Positions 1 through 6,735 are shown, counted from the stretch's first letter. The stretch: DNA of 10,311 bases from an uncultured Clostridia bacterium (GCA_934294965.1 CAKRAM010000053.1:1-10311), one strand, 5' to 3'. Numbers and translations are program-made. Notes: generated by a model not told the origin, from the sequence alone.

Positions 1-45
1 ACCGTTACCGTCCATAATCATTGCAACGTGACGCAAATTATTCAT
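1..45 (-). CDS. uppS: Isoprenyl transferase (undecaprenyl diphosphate synthase), N-terminal 15 codons only
   Basis: Only the first 15 codons lie in the window; the gene runs off the left edge. The minus strand from the ATG at 45-43 reads MNNLRHVAMIMDGNG, the hallmark start of cis-prenyl transferases (HVAxIMDGNG), whose Asp binds the magnesium-diphosphate. The family condenses isopentenyl units on farnesyl diphosphate to make the C55 lipid carrier of the cell wall, in the cytoplasm at the membrane. It lies downstream of pyrH and frr, the usual Firmicutes order. The frame is open upstream as far as the stop of the 65-residue gene, but ATG at 45 is the only standard start there that gives a normal N-terminus. 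The ribosome binding site is weak, so translation may be coupled to upstream genes. Confidence 0.88.
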   Translation of the reverse strand, partial: MNNLRHVAMIMDGNG

Positions 46-108
46 CAAAACACCGTAAATATTTGTTGCAAGACAAAACGCCCCACTCCCAAAGGCAGCA
101 GGAATAGA

Positions 109-306
109 TTATACGTCAAATTGAAAACGGCAAACAACCAAAACAAGTCCATTGTCCGATTGTCGCACTGCCGTAACGATTTCTTTATCGTATTCGTTTT
201 GCTTTCTGTCGATATAATAAACAAACTTGAAGTCTGTTATACCCGCGGCAAGCAATTTGTCGCAGGCTTGACAAACTTCAAGTCCGATAAGGTCATTTGT
301 GTTCAT
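109..306 (-). CDS. Small unknown protein (65 aa) between frr and uppS
   Basis: I do not recognise this 65-residue protein. Its ATG lies 3 bases after the frr stop, so it is probably translated by coupling to frr; there is no clear ribosome binding site next to it. The sequence has an N-terminal helix-like part with Cys12 and Cys15 (CxxC) in LEVCQACDKLLAAG, a charged middle (IDRKQNEYDKEI), and a hydrophobic C-terminal strand containing Cys59 (LVLVVCRFQF). There is no signal peptide or membrane span. The short fold with an early L-x-G and alternating strands recalls small inhibitor-like or PASTA-like domains only vaguely, and I would not assign it. It is in the same reading frame as uppS, separated by one TAA and 20 further codons. 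Its position inside a conserved operon supports a real gene. Confidence 0.6.
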   Translation of the reverse strand: MNTNDLIGLEVCQACDKLLAAGITDFKFVYYIDRKQNEYDKEIVTAVRQSDNGLVLVVCRFQFDV

Positions 307-309
307 TTA

Positions 310-885
310 TTAAACGGACATTACGTCGTTTTCTTTGTCCTTGGAAAGTTTATCCACCAATTCAATTTGCTTTGCAAGCGCTTTGTCGATTTCTTGTTCG
401 TAATTTGCAATCAAATCTTCAGAAGTGGTTTTTGCATTCTTTTCCTTTTTGAGCGCGTCCATGGCATCTCTACGAGCATTACGAAGAACGACTTTGGTAT
501 CTTCGGCAAGTTTTTTAACCTGCTTGACCAAGTCTTTACGACGTTCTTCTGTCAATACGGGGAAGGTCAAACGTATAACCGTGCCGTCGTTTTGCGGCGT
601 AACGCCGATATTTGCGGCTAGGATAGCGCGTTCTACGTCCTTCAAAGCGGATTTGTCCCAAAGAGTGATCACCAAGCATCTCGGCTCGGGAATGGAAATG
701 TTTCCCATTTGGTTAATCGGTGTAAGCGCTCCGTAGTAGTCGACTTTTATGTTTTCAACCAATTTGGGATTAGCTCTACCTGCTCTCATAAGATTATATT
801 CGCCTTTCATATAATCCAATGCTTTTTCGCAAGAAAAATCAAAATTCATAAACAATTCTTCAATTTGAGGGGTTGCGTATGTCAT
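310..885 (-). CDS. frr: Ribosome recycling factor
   Basis: This 191-residue protein (E. coli RRF has 185) splits post-termination ribosomes together with EF-G. It shows the family signature RAGRANP at residues 34-40 (usually RTGRASP), the IPEPR segment at 65-69 in the barrel domain, and NDGTVIRL followed by LTEERRKDLVKQ from about residue 99, at the return to the three-helix bundle. The C-terminal half is a long charged helix. The start at 885 is chosen because MTYATPQIEELF matches the family N-terminus and is preceded by AGGAG six to nine bases upstream; a longer in-frame start at 933 would add 16 residues with no homology. It follows pyrH after a 90-base gap carrying its own promoter candidate and is followed at once by a small gene. 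Confidence 0.97.
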   Translation of the reverse strand: MTYATPQIEELFMNFDFSCEKALDYMKGEYNLMRAGRANPKLVENIKVDYYGALTPINQMGNISIPEPRCLVITLWDKSALKDVERAILAANIGVTPQNDGTVIRLTFPVLTEERRKDLVKQVKKLAEDTKVVLRNARRDAMDALKKEKNAKTTSEDLIANYEQEIDKALAKQIELVDKLSKDKENDVMSV

Positions 886-943
886 TTTATAAACTCCTGT
901 ACAATATTTTGCGCGAACAATCATAGTTCGCAATTCCTACTAT

Positions 944-972
944 ATTTTACTACACAATACGAAAAATCTCAA
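944..972 (-). promoter_or_regulatory. Candidate sigma-A promoter for frr
   Basis: On the minus strand TTGAGA (972-967) is followed after exactly 17 bases by TAAAAT (949-944), each one mismatch from consensus. The -35 box begins just after the pyrH stop. Transcription would start near 937, giving a leader of about 50 bases with a perfect 6-bp hairpin GCGAAC/GTTCGC (931-913, 7-base loop) upstream of the frr ribosome binding site. This would let frr and the genes after it be made independently of pyrH. Confidence 0.55.
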
Positions 973-975
973 TAG

Positions 976-1671
976 CTATTTTACGATAGTACCAAGTTTT
1001 TCGCCTTTTAGCACTCTAATAAGTCCGTCAGGTTCGTTTTTGCCATATACAAGCAGTGTTATACCAAACTCTTTTGCCATAGCAATGGCAGTCAAATCCA
1101 TAGCCTTTAGGTTTTTGGAGATAACTTCGTCGTAAGAAATTTCGTCAAACTTAACAGCATCGGCATGCGTAACCGGATCTTTGTCGTAAATTCCGTCTAC
1201 GGCTTTGGAACATACCACGGCATCCGCACAAATTTCACATGCGCGAAGAACCGCAGCCGTGTCGGTGGAGAAAAACGGAGAGCCCGTTCCGCCCCCGAAT
1301 ACAACTATTCCGTCGTTCAAAAACGACTTGATTTCCGGCAAATAATATCTGTCGGCAACTTTTTCAACAGGAACAGCCGAAACCACTTTATTTGGAATAC
1401 CCATATCGGACATCACACTGCCCAAAGCCGAAGCATTCATAACGGTTGCCAACATTCCAATTCCGTCGGCAGTCGCGCGTTCAAGGCCTTGCGCGGATCT
1501 ACCGCGCCAAAAGTTACCTCCGCCGACGACAATCCCCAAACGAACACCCAATTTGCGAACGCGATTAAGTTGTTCGGCAATCGCTTTTACGGAATCGATA
1601 TCGATTGCGCCGTTTGCACCTTCAAATGTTTCTCCGCTGATTTTTAACAAAATAGTTTTATATTCGGACAT
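976..1671 (-). CDS. pyrH: Uridylate (UMP) kinase
   Basis: This 231-residue enzyme phosphorylates UMP to UDP with ATP in pyrimidine nucleotide synthesis; the bacterial form is a hexamer of the amino-acid-kinase fold. Visible motifs are KISGE at 10-14 (phosphate-binding lysine), VVGGGNFWRG at 48-57, GMLATVMN at 72-79, GGGTGSPFFSTDTAA at 126-140 and VDGIYDKDP at 158-166. The family normally has GTGNPFFTTDTAA, so Asn is replaced by Ser at residue 131. The usual DxMGM motif is DGIGM here. The ATG is preceded by AAAGGGG at good spacing. It lies downstream of tsf but is separated from it by a strong terminator. It is followed by frr, which has its own candidate promoter. Confidence 0.97.
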   Translation of the reverse strand: MSEYKTILLKISGETFEGANGAIDIDSVKAIAEQLNRVRKLGVRLGIVVGGGNFWRGRSAQGLERATADGIGMLATVMNASALGSVMSDMGIPNKVVSAVPVEKVADRYYLPEIKSFLNDGIVVFGGGTGSPFFSTDTAAVLRACEICADAVVCSKAVDGIYDKDPVTHADAVKFDEISYDEVISKNLKAMDLTAIAMAKEFGITLLVYGKNEPDGLIRVLKGEKLGTIVK

Positions 1672-1689
1672 AACTATCCCCTTTTACTT

Positions 1690-1724
1690 AAAAAAGGGAA
1701 CAACACAAATATTGCGTTGTTCCC
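1690..1724 (-). terminator. Rho-independent terminator between tsf and pyrH
   Basis: The minus strand carries GGGAACAACGCAA, a 3-base loop TAT, then TTGTGTTGTTCCC, a 13-bp stem with a single G-U pair (1724-1696), followed at once by six T residues (1695-1690). It begins about 16 bases after the tsf stop and ends 18 bases before the pyrH start. It should end most rpsB-tsf transcripts, leaving pyrH to read-through or to a promoter inside tsf. Confidence 0.85.
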
Positions 1725-1740
1725 TCCTAAAATTTAATTT

Positions 1741-2667
1741 TTAGCCGTTGATTTGTTTTTGAATTTCTTCGGCAAAGTTTTCGTGGCGTTTTTCGATGCC
1801 TTCGCCCATTTCGTAACGAACAAAGGCAGCAACGGTGATTTTTGCACCAACCGCTTTTTCGGTTTCGGCAAGCACTTGCTTAATAGACAAAGAAGAATCG
1901 CGAACGTATTCTTGTTCCAAAAGACAAACTTCTTTGTAGTACTTATGAACACGACCTTCAACCATTTTTGCAATAACATTTTCGGGTTTACCTTCGTTTC
2001 TTGCTTGAACGGTGAAGATTTCTCTTTCTGCTTCGACTTGCGCGGCGTCAACGTCGGCAATGTTTACAACTTGAGGCTTGCTTGCAGCGATTTGCATACA
2101 AATGTTAGCGGCAAGTTCGGCAACGGATTCTGCGGAAGCATCGGTAACGATCTTGGTCAAAACGCCGATTTTTCCTCCCATGTGGATGTAGCTTGCAACG
2201 ATTCCGTTTTCGGAAAGAGCGTACTTTGTAAATCTGCGCAAAGAGATTTTTTCGCCGATTGCTGCGGTCGCTTCGGCTATAAGAACGCTGATCGTTTTGC
2301 TTGCATCGGCACAGTACGCTTCTTCCATAACTTCTTCAACGGATTTTGCGTTGGATTGAAGCAAATGATGAGCAATGTTGTCGATAAGAGCAAGAAATTG
2401 GTCGGAACGAGCAACAAAGTCGGTTTCGCAGTTGATTTCTACGGCTACACCGCTCTTTTTGTCGTCGGAAACCAAACATTTTACAAGACCTTCTGCAGCA
2501 ACACGGCTTTGCTTTTTAGCTGCCGATGCCATACCTTTTTCACGAAGGTACTTGATAGCTTCTTCGAAGTTACCGTCGGTTTGAACGAGCGCTTTTTTAC
2601 AGTCCATCATACCTACACCGGTTTGTTCGCGAAGTTTCATTACGTCTGCGCTGGTAAAATTAGCCAT
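1741..2667 (-). CDS. tsf: Translation elongation factor Ts
   Basis: This 308-residue protein is the guanine nucleotide exchange factor that releases GDP from EF-Tu. The N-terminal UBA-like domain is clear (VMKLREQTGVGMMDCKKAL, residues 9-27), followed by the ETDFVAR motif at 81-87 that contacts EF-Tu, a core with HMGGKIGVL, and a second core half ending in a charged C-terminus. It is about 25 residues longer than the E. coli protein, in the core and C-terminal tail. The ATG at 2667 overlaps the end of rpsB by 8 bases, with GAGGAGG inside the last rpsB codons as its ribosome binding site, so the two are tightly coupled. It ends in TAA and a terminator follows. Confidence 0.98.
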   Translation of the reverse strand: MANFTSADVMKLREQTGVGMMDCKKALVQTDGNFEEAIKYLREKGMASAAKKQSRVAAEGLVKCLVSDDKKSGVAVEINCETDFVARSDQFLALIDNIAHHLLQSNAKSVEEVMEEAYCADASKTISVLIAEATAAIGEKISLRRFTKYALSENGIVASYIHMGGKIGVLTKIVTDASAESVAELAANICMQIAASKPQVVNIADVDAAQVEAEREIFTVQARNEGKPENVIAKMVEGRVHKYYKEVCLLEQEYVRDSSLSIKQVLAETEKAVGAKITVAAFVRYEMGEGIEKRHENFAEEIQKQING

Positions 2668-3409
2668 TGTTAGCCTCCTCGGTTTCTGCTTTTTCTTCTA
2701 CTTTGTCTTCGGGAGCCGTCATAACAACGCCTTCTTTTGCTTCGATTACAGCGCCGGAAATGATGGAAGCGATAACTTTGATTGCGCCGATAGCGTCGTC
2801 GTTTGCAGGGATTACCACATCAACTTGATCGGGATCGCAGTTGGTATCTACGATAGCAACGATGGGGATATTCAAAGCGTGAGCTTCTGCAACGGCAATA
2901 GCTTCCTTTTTGGGGTCTACGATAAAGATACAACCGGGCATACCCTTCATATCTTTGATACCGCCAAGGTTTGCTTCCAATTTGTCGCGTTCTTCAAGCA
3001 TTTTTGCAACTTCTTTTTTGGGGAAGTTTTCAAGCTCGCCGAGTTTTTCCATTTGATTGATACGGTTCAATCTTTCGATACGAGTTTTGATTGTTTTATA
3101 GTTAGTAAGCGTGCCGCCGAGCCAACGATTGTTAACGTAGTACATCCCGCAACGTTCTGCCTCGGTTTTGATAGCTTCTTGCGCTTGCTTTTTGGTTCCT
3201 ACAAACAGCACGGGTTTGCCGGATGCTGCGATATCGCGAACAAATGCATATGCCGCTTCAGCTTGCGCAACCGTTTGTTGAAGGTCGATGATATGAATAT
3301 CGTTGCGTTCCGCATAGATATACTTTTTCATTTTGGGGTTCCATCTTCTTGTTTGGTGACCGAAGTGTACACCGCTTTCAAGAAGTTGTTTCATAGATAC
3401 AACTGCCAT
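2660..3409 (-). CDS. rpsB: 30S ribosomal protein S2
   Basis: This 249-residue protein (E. coli S2 has 241) is a late-assembling protein of the 30S subunit. The N-terminus carries GVHFGHQTRRWNPKM at residues 13-27, followed by the RNDIHIIDLQQT segment, VLFVGTKKQAQEAI, WLGGTLTN, and IPIVAIVDTNCDPD, all characteristic of S2. The C-terminus has an acidic tail rich in Glu and Ala. The start is fixed by homology and by AGGAGAG on the minus strand about 9 bases upstream. It is first in an rpsB-tsf unit and is driven by a strong promoter about 120 bases upstream. The last codons overlap the start of tsf. Confidence 0.98.
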   Translation of the reverse strand: MAVVSMKQLLESGVHFGHQTRRWNPKMKKYIYAERNDIHIIDLQQTVAQAEAAYAFVRDIAASGKPVLFVGTKKQAQEAIKTEAERCGMYYVNNRWLGGTLTNYKTIKTRIERLNRINQMEKLGELENFPKKEVAKMLEERDKLEANLGGIKDMKGMPGCIFIVDPKKEAIAVAEAHALNIPIVAIVDTNCDPDQVDVVIPANDDAIGAIKVIASIISGAVIEAKEGVVMTAPEDKVEEKAETEEANNG

Positions 3410-3527
3410 AATAGATACTCTCCTAAAAATTTATTTGTTGTTAACCTCTCCGTACAGTCAAACTCCGCGCACAACCCGATGGCAACCGGGCACAGAACGC
3501 AAATATTGCACGAATGCGAATTAAACC
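3410..3527 (-). promoter_or_regulatory. Long 5' leader of rpsB-tsf with a hairpin
   Basis: The promoter at 3562-3534 predicts an untranslated leader of roughly 118 bases, long for a ribosomal protein operon. It contains CCCGGTTGCCATCGGG (3490-3475), a short GC-rich stem-loop, and a GTTAAC palindrome at 3440-3445, upstream of the AGGAGAG site. Ribosomal protein leaders often allow autoregulation by the encoded protein. I do not recognise a known family here, and the regulatory role is inference. Confidence 0.35.
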
Positions 3528-3533
3528 TTGTAG

Positions 3534-3562
3534 ATTATAGCACAACGCTTTACATTTTGCAA
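3534..3562 (-). promoter_or_regulatory. Strong sigma-A promoter of rpsB-tsf
   Basis: On the minus strand TTGCAA (3562-3557) and a perfect TATAAT (3539-3534) are separated by 17 bases, with a TGC extension directly before the -10 (TTGTGCTATAAT). The start of transcription should be near 3527. The matches fit a highly expressed translation operon. Confidence 0.75.
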
Positions 3563-3631
3563 CAAAATTTTGCGCACTTTTTGCAAGGTACAGGACAAAA
3601 TTGCGTTCGCGACAAATTATCCGCTTTCTAC

Positions 3632-3660
3632 TGTACAAGTTAGCACAATTGTGCTATAAT
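3632..3660 (+). promoter_or_regulatory. Promoter of the lipoprotein peptidase gene
   Basis: TATAAT at 3655-3660 is perfect and has the TGC extended -10 (TTGTGCTATAAT). Seventeen bases upstream is TGTACA (3632-3637), a 4 of 6 match to TTGACA. The predicted start near 3667 gives a leader of about 84 bases ending in AAAGGAGA about 9 bases before the ATG at 3751. It is divergent from the rpsB promoter about 70 bases away. Confidence 0.65.
3641..3656. promoter_or_regulatory. Perfect 16-bp palindrome in the peptidase promoter spacer (possible operator)
   Basis: TAGCACAATTGTGCTA at 3641-3656 is a perfect 16-bp palindrome. It fills most of the -35/-10 spacer and overlaps the first two bases of the -10 box of the peptidase promoter. 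A dimeric regulator bound here would block RNA polymerase. The right half-site TTGTGCTA is also the extended -10 itself, so part of the symmetry comes from the promoter motif; the matching left half is what suggests an operator. Confidence 0.4.
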
Positions 3661-3750
3661 GTTGGCGCAACAATTTTACCGAATTCAACAAAATTTTAAG
3701 GATTGGTTAGTACTATTGATTAGCAAAATAAAATAAAGGAGATTTCTTAA

Positions 3751-6684
3751 ATGAAAAAAACATTGACAGTGCTGTCCTTGTTGCTTGTTTTCGTGATGCT
3801 GTTCGGCACGTTTGCCGCATGCGTTCAAAACGATGACGAAAACAGCCTAGCATACAAGCAGTACACTTACTACGTTGCCTACGCCGAGAGTCTTGGCGAA
3901 CAAGCAATGAGCTATGAACAATGGCTCGCAAGCGTAAAAGGTGAAAAAGGCGACAAGGGCGATAAAGGAGACAAAGGCGACAAAGGCGAAGCCGGTGTCG
4001 GACTCGTCGACGTAAACGTAGAAGTTATAACCGATAGCAAAGGAAATAAATTTCTGCGCTTTACTTTCACTTTGAGCAACGGCAATACTTCCATAAAAGA
4101 AGTTCCCTACAGCGGCAGCGGCGAAACAACTCCCGAACCGAGCCTTCGCGACGGCAACAGCATCGATACCGCGTTTACGGTAGCCGATGCGATTGCAAAA
4201 ATCGACGCAGACGGAAAAACGAACTCCTCTCAAGCGTACTACGTAAAAGCATACGTAACATCCGAGCCGAAGTACGATTCGGCACATAAGACGTACAGTT
4301 TTGACGCAGCCGACAGCGCTTCCGACACTTCCGGAAAGTTTATGGTCTATTCCGCCTTGCTTGGAAACTACAGTTCTATTTCCAAAGGCGACCAAATCGT
4401 TGTTCACGGATACTTGACCTACTTTTCTAAAAACAACGTATACGAAATTGCTTACATAAGTTCTATCGGCGTTAACCCCACCATTGTTTGGAAAGCCGAC
4501 GACGGCAGCGTTACTCCTCCTTCGGTAAAAGGCGACGGACTTACGGCGGCGACGGCATACACCGTAGCGGAAGTTGCCCAAGTGTACGCAAGTATGAACG
4601 TAGACGAAATTTCCGAAACCAAAATTTACGTTAAGAGTAATATCATTTGGTACGTAGGTACGGACACTGACGACCTTGGCCAATATAACTATATGTACAT
4701 CGGCGAAGACGACGAAACTGAAGACGAATTTATTTTTGTAAACAGCTATTCGCTCGAAGGACTACCCACACTGGCGGTCGGCGACGAAGTAATCGTTTAC
4801 GGTTATTTGGCCATTAGTAAAGACGACTCCGGCAAATACTTTGAAATGTGCCAAATACAAGAAGACGACGGAACGGTCGTTTCTCCCATAGTCACGGTAC
4901 CCGGCGGAACAGTAGTTCCCGATCCGAATCCCAACCCCGACACTCACACGCACGTATTTACCAGCTACTTCACTTACGGCAAATGTACGGTAGAAGGTTG
5001 CAACGTTGTCGGAAGAACAGACAGCACGCACTCTTTCAAACTTGACTACAACTTCAATGATACCCAAAAAGTTCAATATGAAGAATTGTACACCACTATC
5101 ACAAACATACTTTCCGGAAAAGAAACCGCATCCAACGAACAATTTTTGGCAAAGTATAACCAATATTCGGACGGATTGGACTACGTAGGAACACAATATC
5201 AATATGCAACGGTACTTGCGGATATCTCCATGTCGGCAACCGACAACGCAAACGCAACCCTCGTTTCGGACTTCTACGACACGATGATTGCCAACTACTA
5301 CACGCTTTACGAAACTATTTACAACTCCAACTTCAAAAATTATTTCTACGAAAGTTGGACAGAAGCAGACATTGCCGATGCCAGAGCATTGGCGGCACAA
5401 TACGACGGAAGCGCGGAATTGAACATCAACTCTACGAGAATCGTAAACGAATACTCGCAATTGTTGGAACAACTGTACTCTGCAGAAGACCAATCGACGA
5501 TAAATTCATTGGTTGCGCAAATCGAAACAAAATACGGCGAATTTGTTGCAAACAACAACGCGATAGCAAAATCGGCAGGCTACGGCGAAAATCAATATAT
5601 GAAATATGCGTATGCAAACACTTATTCCCGCGACTACACACCCGCATCGGCAAAGAGCTTGCACAAGTACGTTAAGCAATACATCGTTCCGTTGTATACA
5701 AAACTCAAAGCACAAGCAAACACCCTTTGGAACAAAAAAGATTGGGGATCGGAAGATAACGCCAAATTCTTCAACGCCCTAAGTGCAAATCCTCTTGCCG
5801 AAACAGCAAGCGAATACGACAAGGATTTGGCAATACTCGCCAACGGCTACCTCAGCAACTACTTCAACTACCTGACCGACACCAAAGCGGGCATCAACTT
5901 CTACAATGCAGCAAACAATGCGTTCAAAGACGGCCGATTATTCTACGGCAAAAACGAAGGCGCCTATACTTGGAGTTTGACCAACGGCTCGTTGATGTAC
6001 TTTGAAGCGGAATCTTACTCCGATGCGTTTACGTTCATTCACGAATTCGGTCACTACTACGAAGATGTTTACAACCCCGGTCTGGAAGCATCTATGGACC
6101 TTATGGAAACGCACTCTCAAGGCAACGAACTTTTGTTCCTGGCGTGGCTTTCTCAAAACAAACCTGCGGACATCGTTGACGGCTTCAAAATGCTGGAATA
6201 TAACGAACTGCTTCAAATGTTGGAGAACATCATTCTCGGATCGTCCGTCGACGAATTTGAACAAGCGGTTTACGCAAACTACTACAATGCCGAAGACTAT
6301 CGCAACGGCATCGATGCAAGCAAATACAACCAACTTTATACCACGATTGTCAATTCCTACGGCGAAGGCCTGTTTGAAGACAGCAATCTCCCCTACTGGC
6401 TACTGGTTGCGTTCGACAGCCCGGCATACTACGTTTCTTACGCAATGAGCGCATTGCCTTGCGTGGAACTGTACACCATCGCTCAAACGGAAGGTCTTGA
6501 CCATGCAAGAAAATCCTACTTCGGATTGTTTACGTTTGCTCACAATTCCAAATTTGTACAAGTTGACAGCGACGGAAACAAAACCATAACAGCCACTTAC
6601 GACGAAATTTTGAACGACTGCGGATTGTCATCTCCTCTCTCGGAAAAACTCTACACGACAATTGCCAACTACTTTAACAAATAA
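3751..6684 (+). CDS. Lipoprotein metallopeptidase, M3-like (HEFGH), with collagen-like stalk and two OB-like domains
   Basis: This 977-residue protein starts with a lipoprotein signal: MKK, a hydrophobic core, and lipobox FAAC with Cys24 as the lipidation site. Residues 64-81 are six G-X-Y triplets (GEK, four GDK, GEA), a short collagen-like stalk. Two related domains follow at about 133-240 and 261-372, sharing DGxSxxTAFTVA-type openings, YVK strands and a GDxIVVxGYL strand; they look like OB-folds. A proline-rich linker (about 390-398) and a His/Cys segment (H399, H401, C412, C417) lead to a helical peptidase domain. The zinc site is HEFGH at 764-768, with the probable third ligand Glu786 in METHSQGNE and a tyrosine-rich SPAYYVSYA at 890-898, as in M3 oligopeptidases. 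It probably cleaves peptides outside the membrane; the substrate is unknown. AAGGAGA precedes the ATG. It is monocistronic, with a terminator downstream. Confidence 0.85.
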   Translation: MKKTLTVLSLLLVFVMLFGTFAACVQNDDENSLAYKQYTYYVAYAESLGEQAMSYEQWLASVKGEKGDKGDKGDKGDKGEAGVGLVDVNVEVITDSKGNKFLRFTFTLSNGNTSIKEVPYSGSGETTPEPSLRDGNSIDTAFTVADAIAKIDADGKTNSSQAYYVKAYVTSEPKYDSAHKTYSFDAADSASDTSGKFMVYSALLGNYSSISKGDQIVVHGYLTYFSKNNVYEIAYISSIGVNPTIVWKADDGSVTPPSVKGDGLTAATAYTVAEVAQVYASMNVDEISETKIYVKSNIIWYVGTDTDDLGQYNYMYIGEDDETEDEFIFVNSYSLEGLPTLAVGDEVIVYGYLAISKDDSGKYFEMCQIQEDDGTVVSPIVTVPGGTVVPDPNPNPDTHTHVFTSYFTYGKCTVEGCNVVGRTDSTHSFKLDYNFNDTQKVQYEELYTTITNILSGKETASNEQFLAKYNQYSDGLDYVGTQYQYATVLADISMSATDNANATLVSDFYDTMIANYYTLYETIYNSNFKNYFYESWTEADIADARALAAQYDGSAELNINSTRIVNEYSQLLEQLYSAEDQSTINSLVAQIETKYGEFVANNNAIAKSAGYGENQYMKYAYANTYSRDYTPASAKSLHKYVKQYIVPLYTKLKAQANTLWNKKDWGSEDNAKFFNALSANPLAETASEYDKDLAILANGYLSNYFNYLTDTKAGINFYNAANNAFKDGRLFYGKNEGAYTWSLTNGSLMYFEAESYSDAFTFIHEFGHYYEDVYNPGLEASMDLMETHSQGNELLFLAWLSQNKPADIVDGFKMLEYNELLQMLENIILGSSVDEFEQAVYANYYNAEDYRNGIDASKYNQLYTTIVNSYGEGLFEDSNLPYWLLVAFDSPAYYVSYAMSALPCVELYTIAQTEGLDHARKSYFGLFTFAHNSKFVQVDSDGNKTITATYDEILNDCGLSSPLSEKLYTTIANYFNK
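3940..3993 (+). repeat. Collagen-like G-X-Y tandem codon repeat
   Basis: Eighteen codons encode six G-X-Y triplets (GEK, GDK x4, GEA). The 9-base unit GGCGAYAAR recurs with synonymous third-base changes, so the protein repeat is kept while the DNA is not identical. Such stalks space a domain away from the lipid anchor in many Clostridia lipoproteins. Confidence 0.85.
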
Positions 6685-6700
6685 CCAATCCTAATAAAAC

Positions 6701-6735
6701 AAGGCAAGGAGTCAATCGATTCCTTGCCTTTTTTT
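6701..6735 (+). terminator. Rho-independent terminator after the peptidase gene
   Basis: AAGGCAAGGA (6701-6710), a 10-base loop, then TCCTTGCCTT (6721-6730) form a perfect 10-bp stem that runs into a T tract ending at 6735. It starts 16 bases after the peptidase stop codon. Confidence 0.92.

Noticed and set aside
1753..2673. Long plus-strand frame opposite tsf
   Set aside because: Phe/Cys/Asn-rich antisense product of a highly expressed, codon-biased gene; tsf on the other strand is certain.
3588..3636. GTACAG/CTGTAC inverted pair in the divergent promoter region
   Set aside because: Only six bases with a 37-base gap; expected by chance.
3441..3638. A 65-codon minus-strand frame in the rpsB leader and promoter
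   Set aside because: It overlaps the rpsB promoter and leader, lacks a ribosome binding site, and its basic, Cys/Arg-rich product looks non-coding.
3847..4683. Long minus-strand frames opposite the peptidase gene (also 4762-5493)
   Set aside because: They are antisense shadows produced by the codon bias of the peptidase gene; composition is Val/Phe/Cys-rich without any recognisable motif or start signal.
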